A stretch of 64,000 bases of DNA from Paramacrobiotus metropolitanus (lineage: Eukaryota; Tardigrada; Eutardigrada; Parachela; Macrobiotidae). A program made the translations under genes and the position numbers. The stretch spans positions 1 to 64,000 of the forward strand of contig NW_026570484.1 of assembly GCF_019649055.1 (NCBI RefSeq), read 5' to 3'. The notes under the pieces were generated by a model that made no database searches, was not told the origin of the DNA, and saw nothing but the letters and a program-made list of their open reading frames with translations. Below are positions 47,408 through 60,500 of the stretch, piece by piece (within the stretch, counting starts at the first letter, position 1; every line of letters begins with the position of its first letter).

Positions 47408-50400
47408 TTACCACACTCTATTTTTTATCTTGGGATTCATTTTACTGCCCAGCGGGCAGTTGAAGGTCTGCGCGAACTCCGGGAAGTTGGACATGGGACC
47501 GTTAACGCGCCACTTACTGGGCGCGTGTTCGTCGGTCAGCAGACGCATCCGCTCCTTCTCGGGAGTGCTGTTGTAGCACCACACCTAATCCACACGCATG
47601 ATTATTGCAAAATGCGACAGCTTAACTACTTTACATGCAGCACCGCATCACTCGTACCGAATAAACTTTTTTTCAAGCCGTTTATTCAACAGTGTGCAGT
47701 AACTGCACGAGCGCTGGTTTCCCTCAACGTACCTGCCCAGCGGAAATGAAAAACAGTTGCATCGGGGTGTAGTTCTCCAAACCCGGTGGCACGGTTTCTT
47801 TGGTATCGGGCCGTGCCAAGTAGCGGCTGTATCCCTGTACGGCATAAACAATCGGGAATCGTTGATTGATTGCGTATCAGAATTACTCGTGTGCACAGTT
47901 TGCAGTTAAAATACTTATAAACACGTTTCCCAATTTATGATTTGTGTGCGTATTAAAACTGCACTATACTGAATTTTGGACTGGTCTTCATCGCAACAGA
48001 AAAAATGGTAGTTAATTCAATGAGTACCTTAAGCGCTGCTCGGAGACCGCCGTTATCCGCAATGTTCTCCCCCGAGGTCAGCTGACCGTTGACCTTTCCT
48101 GAAGGCATCGTGTAGGCGTTGTACTGGTCAATGATGCTCTTGGCGCGGCGTTTATACTCGTCAATAGTCGTGCTGGTCCACCACAGACGGCGCACGCCCT
48201 CGGGGTCGTACTTGGCCCCGGTGTCATCGAATCCGTGGGTCACCTCGTGCCCGATAACGTAGCCGATGCCGCCGTAGTTCAGATACTGTGGCGCTTCCGC
48301 CTCAAAGAACGGAATGCGAAGAATGGACGCCAAAATGACTATAAACATTCGCGATTTTGCTGTAGAGGAAATTTGATATATTGTATGGTCCTCGTACTCA
48401 GCTGATTCTGACGCGGTGAGTAGTACGCGTTGACGGCACTGATGTCATCGGTGTCCTTCAACGGATCGTAGCGAAGATGCGGTTGTGTGACGGCCTTGAG
48501 ATCGCGGATGAGGTTGTTCTTCTGTGTCTGCAGAATGCTGCGCAAGAACGTCGATTGGATCGTCAACTATAATAAAGGAATGGCGTTGTTAGCCGCAGCG
48601 AATGGCGTAGTTACTGGAGTAAAATTACCGTGGTGAAGTACGAATCGATAGCCGACGTATTGGTCAGCATGATATCCGGGTAGCCGACTATCTCTTCAAT
48701 GGCCGCCAGTTTCTTCACGGCTCCATCGTACGTTGCTTTGTCCATCCACTTCGCTTCGTCAAGAAGCTCTTTAAACCCGGCATGAATGTCGTTGACCATC
48801 ATCGTTGCCTATAGAAAAATTAATTTGCTTTTATTAATTATGATTTACACGGCGCTATCAATGCGGGAAGCGAATAGCAATGAAAGGAACGATCAAGATT
48901 ATATTTATTGCTGACCTTTTTCTTTAGATCTCTTGGCACAATGTCCCGGACATACAGTGTGCCCAGCGCCAGCGGCATAGTGTTCTTTATGATATCCAGG
49001 CATTTGTCCTCAACACTGGACGCCACTTCGCCATTAATGGCCTGATAATCCTTCGACAGGTACTTCAGTACACTGTCAATGAGTTTATAGCCGATGTAGT
49101 TGGCCATACGCCGCTTGCCTTCCTCTCCCTGCTTCTCCAGCTCGACCAGTTTGTCGTCCAGTTTATTCCAGTAGCGCAACGTCGGCACAATGACGATAGT
49201 GTCATCGGTGATGGCCGCTGATCGGTTGGCCACGGCAAAGTACGCTTGCAAATACCCGGTGATGTTGCGCAAAATGGCGGACTTAAACTTATGGTGGTTC
49301 TTGAAGGTCTTCAGGGAGAATTTGTTCAGGAAGATGGTGTCGTTGTTCAACTCCACCGCTGTTAACCTTTCCTGTAGTCAGATTATTATATGAATTGTTA
49401 TTCTGTGTATCGAAGAAAGAGCGCTGAAGTAGATTTAGCGTAAGTCAAGTATCACCTTTGCCAAAGACAGTTCGAGCTGCACAATATCGGTAATGTTAGG
49501 TGCCAGCTTTGCTACGTCTTGTTGCTGTTTGTTGTCGCGCAATAATAGTTTTGTGGCCGATGTCATGCCGTTCAAGTACTGCTGGGTGTAGCTTTTCTCG
49601 GTTTCAGGGTCCAGCAGGAGGTCGGTGTCGGTCCAGGGGATCATTGAATCTAATACCACCCGGTTGACCGTCGGCTGCTCGATGTCCGCCATGATGGACA
49701 CCGCAAAGAATGGCTCGATGCCGAAGAAGTGGTTGTTTACCAGCACGTCGAACACGTTGAATTTCGAGGCATCCCAGTTCGGTGTAATCATCGGCCAGCC
49801 GCCGTTGAATTCGTTCAGGATTTTTATCATGGGAACTCCTCGTAGCTTTTCAATCTCCGCTGTTAATCAGGTGTTTTGGTTAACAGAATAATTATGTGAT
49901 TGCTCACACATCTTTCATTAACGTTCATTAGACAAACAGAAAAGGATGATAATGCGGAATATCTTCACCTGTGTTAATGCACTGCTTGTAGAGATCTTTC
50001 ATCTTTTTTTCCGCTGCAAACGGTGGACCGGCGGGTTTCACGTCTCCCCTAAGGAGCTCTATAAAACGACGTTTTTTTTAATTCGTAGCGTTTGATCCGG
50101 GTGAGAAAAATAAGCGACACCTACTTTTGCCGACAGCCCGTGTTTTATCGTTTAATTTGGCGAACTCGCCGGCTTCGCCTTTCTGAGCTTTGATCCATTT
50201 GCCGCAGCTGTAATCGTAAAAATCGTCGCAGGGATTGACACTTGTATCAATCCGGGTGAGAAACTTTGAGGCTAAAAATAAAATAATACCCGTTTAAAAT
50301 TTAAAGTAGCTGTTACGTGACCGCGGATTGGCCAGAAATCGCTCTATCCTCTCGGCAAGACATGCAAGTCAGGCGTCAGGATTGCCGTAAAACTAAACTG

Positions 50401-50783
50401 ATCTCCTACAAGTGGCAGGGAAATTATTTAGCGTGTTTTTCTTAGCTCGTATTATAACGCTGAAAGCACGCTGTAAACTCACAACCGTGGTCTGTGGGCA
50501 ACCAATTTATTTAGTTTCCGCGATCCAGTTAAGATATTAGTGCTTAAAAAGTTTTGCGCAAACAGCAAATTTTAAGCCTAAGTTGAAACCCACCTATTTC
50601 CTTGCAGGCTGGGGTCCGACAGATTGCCGCCTTGGCATCGGCTGGCGACGACTGTGACAAGCTGGAGCGTTTGGCCGCTGCTTTGTCGGAGACAAATGCA
50701 CAACGCGAAATGCAGCCTGGCCAGAACAGCGCCAGCACTCCGACCAGTAGTGTAAACTGCAGGGTAATTGTAAAATGCACCAT
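47408..50783 (-). CDS. M13 (neprilysin-like) secreted metallopeptidase, copy 7
   Basis: Exons: 50594-50783, 50125-50271, 49969-50058, 49456-49859, 48916-49371, 48629-48808, 48398-48566, 48028-48338, 47733-47834, 47408-47584; 741 aa. Start MVHFTITLQFTLLVGVLALF (signal peptide); an in-frame Met 18 codons upstream is less likely. Motifs [44 protein letters not shown]. The donor after exon 7 reads GTACGA, which fixes that splice site at CAGCTGA|GTAC for the whole family. C terminus NRVW. Confidence 0.93.
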
Positions 50784-51480
50784 TCTGCAAGCCGGTATTA
50801 TGCTACCTGGATATTGCACAGCTAACACAACTCGCAACAGAAAAAGCTAGCAGTGCACGGCGACTGCTTATTTCTTCCTGGCTTTTAAAGGAAGGAAGTA
50901 TACCGCCGACTCCTCCAGGCCAGTATGTGCTTGCCATTAACAACTGAGAATGTACAAACCAGTGAGTCACTACATGTGCTGACACTCACTAATTAGACAG
51001 GATACCATCATATTACCGCGGTGGCTAGAGGCAGTAATTACACGGGAAGTTACATAAACTAGCCAACGTACTCGTTAACAACCAATTACCTTTGCCGAAT
51101 TAAGTCGGAACCGGTTCTGTGGGCTTTCTGTGTTGGGAATTGGTGCAGAATATACAATACAAGCGTCAAGCCCGTCTCAGGGACGGGTGAACATCGTAAG
51201 CGAGCAGTGCATAGGCTGCGCATAATAGCGCGCCGTTGTATAGCGTAAATTGGGTCAAGCCACAATTTTTCAGATTTCACGGTTATAGCGTTTCCCGTTC
51301 ACGGTTATAGTGATTGAGGCTGAAAATGGTGAGGATGAAAAACTACTACAAAAAAAATTTCTTGGCTGCCTTTATTGCATAGACTGTGCCGGCTGCATTT
51401 TATCTCGTCTGAGTGTGATACCGAAAATCGTCCAAGCCAGTTTTACAGTGCGCGAAATATTTGCATTAAGAATAATTTAA

Positions 51481-54400
51481 CTACCAAACACCGTTCTTTA
51501 TGACGGGATTCATCGGGGAGTTCGGAGAGCAGTTGAAGCTCTGAGCGAACTCCGGGATATTGGATACCACACCGTTGACGCGCCACTTGGGCGGTGCGTG
51601 GCGATCGGTCAGTAAGTTCTGTCGCTCGCGATACGGACTGCTCTTGCTGCACCACACCTGCAGCGTGGTAGTTAATTAATCAGCAGTTTGATGGTATACC
51701 TGCACAAACGACATACTTGCGCAGCGGAAAGGAAAAAGAGCTGCAACGGCGTGAAATTGTCCATTCCGGGCGGAAGCGGTTCGCGGATGCCAGGCCGCGC
51801 AAGATAGCGAAGGTATCCCTAATATCAGAAATCAGGCCCAAATTATGACCAAAATTAAATTCATAATAAGGTTTCATCATTGTCTGTAATATCGCCCGAG
51901 CTTGGGCAACCGGCAAAACCGGACCGATGGAAAAACAGTCTGCCGGACGCTGTTGGCGCAGAACTGTCCGGTGGTAGAAAAAAGCATCCGGCGTTAACAT
52001 TATTCGGCCAATTTTGATCATGATTTCCACGCGAACGGTTTTACGCTCTTGCAAAACCATCTGCCCCCAAATTAACACTCTGGTAAAAACGTCCGGGTGA
52101 AAACCGTTACCCGCACGACTCGCAACGTGGATAGGTGGAGAGAACAATGGGCGGGAAAAATGTTCGCCGAACGTTTTAACAGTTCGGCGGACGTTTCTCC
52201 CGTTCGGTCGGGTTTGCCGGTTACAAGCACGCAAAAAAAACTGCGATTCTGTAGCCGAAACCAGAACTTGTGGACAAAGCACGCACTTACACGGAGTGCC
52301 GCTTTTAGGCCGCCGTTGTCCGCGACATTCTCGAAGGCGGTAAACACGCCGTTAACCTTTCCTGTGGGTACCGTGTACTGGTTGTATTGCTGCACCATCC
52401 CTCTGATGCGCCGTTCGTGTTCGATCACCGTGGCATCGGTCCACCAAACGCGCCGTACACCTTCCGCGTCGTACTTGGCGCCGTAAGCATCGAAGCCATG
52501 GGTAATTTCGTGCCCGATAATCGTCCCGATACCGCCGTAATTCAGATACTGCGGTGCGGATGCCTCAAAGAAGGGAATGCGAAGGATGCCGGCCAAAATC
52601 ACTGCAACATTTTTGGACTGACTGTCGACCAGTGGAGAACCCAATACTGCTATGTGAGGCTTTGTACAGTAAACGTGAAAGCGTACTAAGCGTATTCCGA
52701 AACACTATCTGCCACGCGTTGACGGCACTGATGTCCTGTGTGTCTCTCAGCGGGTCATAACGACGACGCGGGTGCGTAAGGGTTTGCAATTGGCGAATCA
52801 GATTGTTCTTCTTTGTCTGGAGAATGCTGCCCATAAAACTGGCTTGAACCGGCATCTACGATAAACATTGTGTCACGACATCAGTCAAAAGATGGCAAAT
52901 TGTATTGTATAATATATACCGTGCCGTAATACGAATCGATTGCCGAAAAATTCGTCACCATAACGTCGGGATACGCCACGATTTCTACCATCTTTGCTAA
53001 TTTCTCCACTGCTGCAGCGTGCGTTGCGTTGTCCATCCAACTTGCGGCGTCCAGAAGGTCGCGGAATCCGGCACGAATGTCGTTAATCATCAGAGTGGCC
53101 TGCAGGGGCATAGCACATCAGCAGAATACAAAGCACTGAAAGCAGTATCGGTTAACCCTGTCAAAAAGGTTCTCTTGTACTGACATTTCTCTTCATATCT
53201 TTCGGAACCACATCCCGGACGTACAGCGTTCCCAACGCCAACGGCATCGTTTTCTTCATAATATCCAGGCAGGTGTCGTTAACATTAGAAGAAGTCCGGT
53301 CGCTATGCTGGAACGAGTACTCTACGGGCAGATAATCCAGGACACTGTCAATTAGCTTCCAGCCGATATAGTTGGCCATGCGACGCAGACCCTCCGTTCC
53401 CTGTTCTTCCAGTTCGACGAGCTTCGCATCTAGTACCGGCCAGTAACGCACGTCAGGCACAATGATGGTTGTGTCCTCCGTGATCGCTTCGGAACGATTG
53501 GCCACGGCAAACACCGCTTGAATGTACTCGGTAATGTTACGCAGAATGGCCGAGCGGAAATTATAGTGTGCTTTAAAGGACTTTAGAGAAAATTTGTTGA
53601 GAAAAATAGTGTCGTTAGTCATTTCCACAGCAGTCAGCTGGACCTGGAAATAAGCTTTATCAGAAGGTTTTCTTTCAGTTAATCCCGGAAACTATCAAGT
53701 GTCTGGGCAGAGAACAACGAAATGCGAAAAAGCATTCATCCGCAAAAAAAGACCCTTTCATCCTAAGATTGACAAAAATATTCACATTTTCTGGAAGAGA
53801 AGCAACTGGTCAACAACAAAATATCTACAGACACCGTTGATTTAGGGCATACAGATAATTCGTGCTTTAGTGATTACGTTACCCTAATCAATTGCTGTGA
53901 AAATAACAACGGTGCAGTTACCGTTACTTGTGGTTAGCGTATACGCGTCAGGGTGTGTTGTGCTGTAATTCAAAATCAAGTACCAACTCGCGACATTTAC
54001 CTTCCCCAGAAGCTGTTCAATTTCAATTATATCTGTGATGTTAGGCTGCAGGGCTTCGATGTAAAGCTGCATGGCTTCGATGTTGAGCGACAGGTTTTGG
54101 TCATGCTGCAAACGCGCGATGACTGAGAACATCTTGGAGCGATAATCCATGACAGCCGTTGCTGCGGCGTCCTCATCGAGAAGTATGTTGGTCTTAGCGA
54201 ATGGTGTCATGGAATCCAACACAATCCGATTTACCGATGGCTGTTCCACGTCCCCGGTGATGAGCACGGAGAAGAACGGGTCGCTGCCGAAGAACAGATT
54301 GCTGACCAGAGCGTCCATGACGTTAAAACGGGATGCGTCCCAGTCCGGTGATAGGAACGGCCAGCCTCCGTTGAACTCGTTGAGGATCTCAATAATGGGC

Positions 54401-55403
54401 GTACTGCGCAGCCGGTTGATCTCTTCTGCAAAGACAATATCCTTCGACAGCGTAACAAGGCAAACTCACGACGTAAAATGAACTGCAAAATGACCGTCTC
54501 CTCGGACTATCCCTAACACAGCTGACTGCAAATGCACCCCCGAAAACTCGCAATTGTGGAAAAGCATACGGTCATGTAATGCTGCACTCTGGGCACCTTC
54601 CTGTACTACTTCGCATGTTTGCGCTGGGTGGCGAAGAACACATTGCCAGAAATTAAATACTGGAATACCGTTGCCCTGATTGACGGATTACGCATACAGA
54701 GAGAGCTCGTTTGGATTTGAGTGACTGTGAAAGCGTGAGTCCGGCCATTAATATTTCGGTTACATACTGTCTTACCGGTGTCGGTACACTGCTTGTAAAG
54801 CGCTTTTATTTTCGTTTCGGCTGCAAATGTTGCGCCAGCAGGTTTCACGTCCCCACTCAGAAGTTCTGAAAAGCCAGAATTCGAATCGATAAGCCGCTCT
54901 CATGAGGACAAAATCTGTTGACCATATACTTTTGCCCATTGCGCGGGTTTTTTTCTCGAGTTTAGCAAACTCGTTGGTCCCGAAATCCTGCACATCCAGC
55001 CACTTGCCACAGCTGTATTCATAAAAATCGTCGCAGGGATCGATATTGGGATTGATCCTGTCGAGGAATTTGGCAGCTAGAAAAACTATGCGGCTAAATA
55101 TACTTCGTATTTATAGACCACCAAACTTAGAAAATATTTTTGATTTATACCGCCAGTGAAGGCCTGCAATTGCGAAGATTGTTTTCTTCTTATAGCTGCA
55201 CATGGTTTTGTTAATCTAGCAAATAAGGGAATTGTTCGCGCTAATCAACCTATTTCTTTGCAGGATGGAAACTGGCACGCCTCATTGGTGATTCCGGCAG
55301 GAGGCGATTGTGCGGGCGTTTTGCTTCCTACTTTCCCGGAGCAAGTTGCACTGCCACATTTCCATAAAACGGCTAGCAGTGTAAGTGATATCGCACGCCA
55401 CAT
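51481..55403 (-). CDS. M13 (neprilysin-like) secreted metallopeptidase, copy 8 (second subgroup)
   Basis: Exons: 55250-55403, 54930-55076, 54776-54865, 54001-54425, 53185-53643, 52920-53099, 52687-52855, 52291-52601, 51717-51818, 51481-51657; 737 aa, intact. It differs from copies 1-7 by the signal peptide MWRAISLTLLAVLWKCGSA, a seven-residue longer exon 4 (425 vs 404 bp), exon 5 of 459 bp, ENVADNGG instead of ENIADNGG, C terminus NGVW and a TAG stop. The NAxY loop reads NAWQ, losing the aromatic. GHEITHGFD is intact. Intron 8 is enlarged by a MITE-like insertion shared with copy 9. It lacks the 5' block of copies 1-7. Confidence 0.92.
51905..52224. mobile_element. MITE-like element in intron 8 of copy 8
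   Basis: The ends are imperfect inverted repeats (GCAACCGGCAAAACCGGACC at left; GTAACCGGCAAACCCGACC inverted at right) around a non-coding middle rich in GTCCGG/CCGGAC words. A decayed homologue occupies the same intron of copy 9 (57926-58287), so it predates their duplication. Confidence 0.5.
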
Positions 55404-55576
55404 TGTCCCGTCGGTACTTTTGCAAAGAACAATAATTCTGCAGTGCAAACAATAATTCTGCAGTAATTCTAAACCGCTGCTACAAAGAAACTGTCCTGGT
55501 GAAAAGAAATTTGAACCTGTCCTTGCGTGAATACAACTTGCAGTTTTAATTACAGGAAAGGCTTGTTTCTTCACTA

Positions 55577-56185
55577 CTTCGCCTTGCCCATTATTTCAAT
55601 CAGTACCGCTTTAGGGATCAATATATTAATCACTTTACCGAATTGAGAGCCTTTGTGGCGGGCGGCTACATGAACAACCACGGCTGACTGAAATGCATTC
55701 TATGCATTACCATTTAGTCTACGCAGCCTACGCAGCTTATCAGTGTGCAATCTATGCAGTAAGACCAGCACTGCATCTACAATGCGAGCAAGAAAGGAAG
55801 CTACGGGTTTAGGGTGTGCGTTCTAGCGAAGACAGCGAAAACCGGTTTGTACAGCTCATACGCGCACAGACAGCCACACTCATACGCGTGTAAGTGAATG
55901 CGAGCGGATTAACCAACTCGCACACACATGTGCCGATCGATCGATACAACGAGGCAGCATTCCGCTTGCGCTTTCTGGCAGCACTGAAATCCTCTGTCTT
56001 CGGTCTATTTATAGTCACAACAGAGAGGCTGCATTAATCAATCAGCCTCAGCGGGCAAAAAAGGCTGTTCGCAGGCTTTTTAACATAGACCGTAGCCTCC
56101 TCAGTTAGTCAGATTGTATGCAGTACAAGTGATTAATATATTGATCCCTAAAGCGGTACTGATTAAAATAATGGGCAAAGCGAAG
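55577..56185. mobile_element. TA-flanked MITE with about 60-bp terminal inverted repeats
   Basis: The left end (CTTCGCCTTGCCCATTATTT.., 55577 on) and right end (inverted CTTCGCTTTGCCCATTATTT.., to 56185) match for about 58-60 bases with a few differences, including CAGTACCGCTTTAGGGATCA. Dinucleotide TA flanks both ends. It is non-coding. The orthologous position upstream of copy 9 (near 61490) lacks it, showing insertion after the copy 8/9 duplication. Confidence 0.78.
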
Positions 56186-56189
56186 TACA

Positions 56190-57500
56190 GATACTCTCTT
56201 TTCATTTAACAACCTGACCGGTACTGTGAGCGCTTATTCTAAGTAGACCAAAATGAGGATTGCTTGGACGCGTAACCGCGACGCATTCTGTTTAACTTGC
56301 CATTCTCGAACATTTTCGCCGAGTGAATTAATCATATCGATATGGTGCGATCTAAGTTTTTCAGTTCATAATTCTCACGGCTACAACCAGATACTGGTGC
56401 TTTTAAATCAGATTAGAAGTAAAAACGGTGTAGGGTCATAGTCTATGTTGGTCGGTAATGCCAGTTTCTAGCAAACAATTTAGTAAATATGCTTACGTAA
56501 CCGTCTCACCGGAAAATACCATAAAACGCTCGAATTATGTATTATGTATCGGATAAGCGGTCAAGCCAACATGTCGAAATAACAAGGCTCTGAAAAGGCA
56601 AGGTATTTTTCTGGTACTAGTACTGCTTGAAAGTGCTGCCGCCTAAAATTGAGGAAGGCTATAAAAATGTGTACAGAATAAAAAGCGGACCGGTGTATCG
56701 TAGTTAAGTACTAGTTGACATACCGAATACGGAATAAAATGTCTAAGTGTCAAAAGATATTGTGTAGTGTACTGGCGATTCTCATGAGTAATATCTATTG
56801 TTAAGGACATACAGATAGCAACGTGTCTTAATGTGGACCATGTTACTATGATTGCACTTTAATCGGTTGTCCCGAGCGGACGTAATAAAAGATTACGCCG
56901 TTTCATCAAAGACATCACAACGGCGTGATTAAGGATGTAGCTTCGTGTCAGAGGAGCGTAAGTGTCCAGAGTGACGACACCGCGAGCGTAACGACAGCGA
57001 AGGATGCAGGCCACTCCATCCGGGACAGCGGATGTCAAATATACTGGGAAGAAGGCCAGAAAGAGGACAGGTCAAAAGGACAATCCTCCATAAAAAGAAG
57101 GAGAGTGCCAGGAACAGCCGAAAGGCACTGCCCGTGAAAGACGCCGTGGCGTATCGTACGAGAGCGCAAAGTGGCGAACTTTTCGGAAGAACCAGCAGAG
57201 GTTTCTAGGGAAGTACTACGAAAGTTTAATGGGAATGGTATGTGCGCAGTCTCTTTCACATTACTATACGAACTATCTGCCTACAAAATGGAAGAACGAA
57301 TTCAGAATGTAAATCGGAAAAGTTTCTCCCGACAAAATAGCCGCAAAAAAACAGAAACGTAGAGCTACAAAATACTAACTGGCGAAAGGTAGATAAAATG
57401 AGTGAGTGACGCCTGCGTTTTATCCAGTTTAATTGTGGTGCACAAAAATCGTCAAAGACAGTTTTACAGTGCGCGAAAGAAACGGTTGTGCTACGACACA
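56190..57500. other. Spacer between copies 8 and 9
   Basis: The first ~250 bases (56200-56450) match the sequence 5' of copy 9 (61510-61800), so they are duplicated upstream flank. 56870-57250 is GC-richer and holds a plus-strand frame (56925-57137) with Ser/Arg/Lys-rich composition that I do not recognise; I do not call it a gene. Confidence 0.4.
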
Positions 57501-57506
57501 TTTGTA

Positions 57507-60500
57507 CTACCAAACACCTTGTTTTATGACGGGATTCATCGGGGCGTCCGGGGAGCAGTTGAAACTCTGAGCGAACTCCGGGATATTGGATACCACGCCG
57601 TTGACACGCCACTTAGTCGGTGCGTGCCGATCGGTCAGTAAGTTCTGTCGCTCACGATACGGACTGCTCTTGCTGCACCACACCTGCAACACGGTAGGCC
57701 CTTATTCAGCGGAGATGTTGGTTACTGACGTGAACAAAACGTCATACTTGCGCCGCGGAAAGGAAAAAGAGCTGCAGCGGCGTAAAACTGTCCATTCCTG
57801 GCGGCAGCGGTTCGCGAACACCAGGCCGCGCAAGATAGCGAAGGTATCCCTAATATCCGATATCAGACACAAATTAAATGGCCAAAATCAAATTCGTCAT
57901 AATCTGTAACATTGCCTAAGCGTCCGCAACCGTTAAAACCGTGCGAGCGAAAGAATTGTTCTCCGGGGTCTTGTGCCGGTCAGCCGGCAGAACTGCGCCC
58001 GGTCCAAGAAAGCAACCGCTGCAAACATTATGTCCCCGCATTTTTCTGCATTTTTTTCGATACTGTGATGATGTGTGATCTGATGGGATAACGATTTTCA
58101 CCCGGACATATTTCAGTTCTGCGAAACTGTCTGTCACCCAACTGACTAGGCCGTCCAGGTGGAAACTGGTATCACCGCAGCTCGCAATGTCGAAAGGTGC
58201 AGAAGAAACGCGGCAGACAAGTTTTTAGCAACCGTTTTTTTACGGATCGGCGGACATTTTTCTCGTTTGGTTGGTTTTGCCGGTAACAAACGCGTTCAAG
58301 AAGCGGCAGCATTAACAACTACCGTATAAAGTGCAGACTTACTCGGAGTGCCGCCTTCATTCCCCCATTGTCCGCGACATTCTCGGCGGAGGTGAGCGCG
58401 CCGTTGACCTTTCCCGTGGGCACCGTGTACTGGTTGTACTGTTGAATCATTCCTCCGACGCGTCGCTCGTGCTCCACCACTGTGGCGCTGGTCCACCATA
58501 CGCGTCGCACACCGTCCGCGTCGTACTTGGCGCCGAATTCATCGAATCCGTGAGTGATTTCATGTCCGATAATCGTGCCGATGCCGCCGTAATTCAGATA
58601 CTGCGGTGCGGATGTCTCGAAGAAGGGAATCCGTAAAATGCCGGCAGGAATTACTGCAACATTTTCTGGCACATTATCGACTAACGAGACCCAATAACGT
58701 TGTATGAACGCTCGCTCGATACATTGCAAGAGCTGTTCGTACTTAGTGCATTTCGAGGCACAAGGTACCACGCGTTGATGACGCTGATATCCTGCGTGTC
58801 TCTCACCGCCAGTGGATCATAACGACGACGCGATTGCGTTATGGTTCGCAGTTGGCGAATCAGATTATTCTTCTTCGTTTGTAGAATGCTGCCCATAAAC
58901 GTGGCTTGAATCGGCATCTACAGTAGCACAGCGTCATGACTTTGCTCAGCAGATTAAGCATGTCGATCGTATATTACTGTATCATAGTATGAATCAATAG
59001 CCGAAACATTGGTCACCATCACGTCCGGGTACGCCACACTGTCTACCATCTTCGCTAATTTGTCCACTGCGGTAGCGTGCGTTGCGTTGTCCATCCAGTC
59101 GGCAGCGTCCAGGAGCTCCCGGAATCCGGCACGAATGTCGTTAATCATCAGCGTGGCCTGCAAAGTTCACAGCACATCAGCAGACTATAAAGCAGCATCG
59201 GTTAATCACGACAAAACAATCCCTTGCACTGACATTTTTCTTCATGTCTTTCGGAACCACATCCCTGACGAACAGCGTACCCAATGCCAGCGGCATCGTT
59301 TCCTTCATGATATCCAGGCAGGTGTCGTTGACGTTGAAAGACGTCCGGTCGCTATGATCGAACGAGTACTCTGCGGGCAGATAATTCAAGACATTTTCAA
59401 TCAGCTTCCAACCGATGTAGTTGGCCATACGACGCCGGCCCTCCGTTCCATGTTCCTCGAGCTCGATGAGCTTTGCATCTAGTGCCGGCCAATAACGCGT
59501 ATCAGGCACAATGATGATCGTATCATCGCTGATGGCTTCGGAACTATTGGCGACGGCAAAAATCGCCTGAATGTACTCGGTGATGTTACGCAGAATGGCC
59601 GAGCGGAAATTGTAGTGTGCTTTGAAGGACTTCAGAGAAAATTTGTTGACCATGATGGTGTCATTAGTCATTTCCACCGCTGTCAGTTGGACCTGTAAAT
59701 ATGATTTGGCTAAAGCTATTTTGCCGCATTTTTTCCCAGTGCGGCAAAATAGCCACTTCGATATGATTTATCAGAAGGTTTTCCTTCGCTTAATCCCCAG
59801 AACCATTAATGTTCGACAGAAAAGCAAGGAAATTCAAAAAAACATTTATTCGCAGAAAAATGGCTTTTTCGTCTTAAGATTGACAAAAATATTCAGACTT
59901 TCTGGAAGAAAAAACCAAAAATTTGTTGACAACAAAATATCTAGGAATATTGCTGATTTAAACCATAACGCGTGCTTTGATGACTTCACGCCTCGAAGGA
60001 ACTCCTGTGAAAGTAGCAACGGCGTGGTTGCCAAAAATGTGTGGTCCGTGAATATGCGTCAGGGTACGTTGTGCTGTAGTGACATTTACCTTGCCTAAAA
60101 ACTGTTCGATTTCAATTATATCTGTGATGTTGGGCTTCAGGGCTTCGATGTTAAACTGCATGGCTTCGAGGCTAAGGGACTGGTTTTGATCACGCTGCAT
60201 GCGCGCGATGACAGAGGCAATTTTGTACCCATAGTCCATCGCAGCCGCTGCTGCGGAGTCCGCATCGAGGAGTATGTCGGTCTTGGCGAATGCTGTCATA
60301 GAATATAATACAATCCGATTGACCGACGGCTGTTGCCTGTCCCCGGTGATGAGCACAGAGAAGAACGGGTCGCTGCCGAAAAACATATTGCTGACCAGAG
60401 CGTCCATGACGTTAAAACGGGATGCGTCCCAGTCCGGTGAGAGGAACGGCCATCCTCCGTTGAACTCGTGGAGGATCTCAATAATGGGCGTACCGCGCAG

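Noticed and set aside
52097-52689. Plus-strand open frames across peptidase exons (also at 4631-4984 minus, 33849-34121 and many others)
   Set aside because: They are antisense or frame shadows of real exons; they lack their own splice logic or domains, and their sequence is fully explained by the peptidase or exchange-factor coding strand.
56925-57137. 70-codon plus-strand frame between copies 8 and 9
   Set aside because: Slightly GC-richer than surroundings, but no domain, no splice partners and no similarity I recognise.
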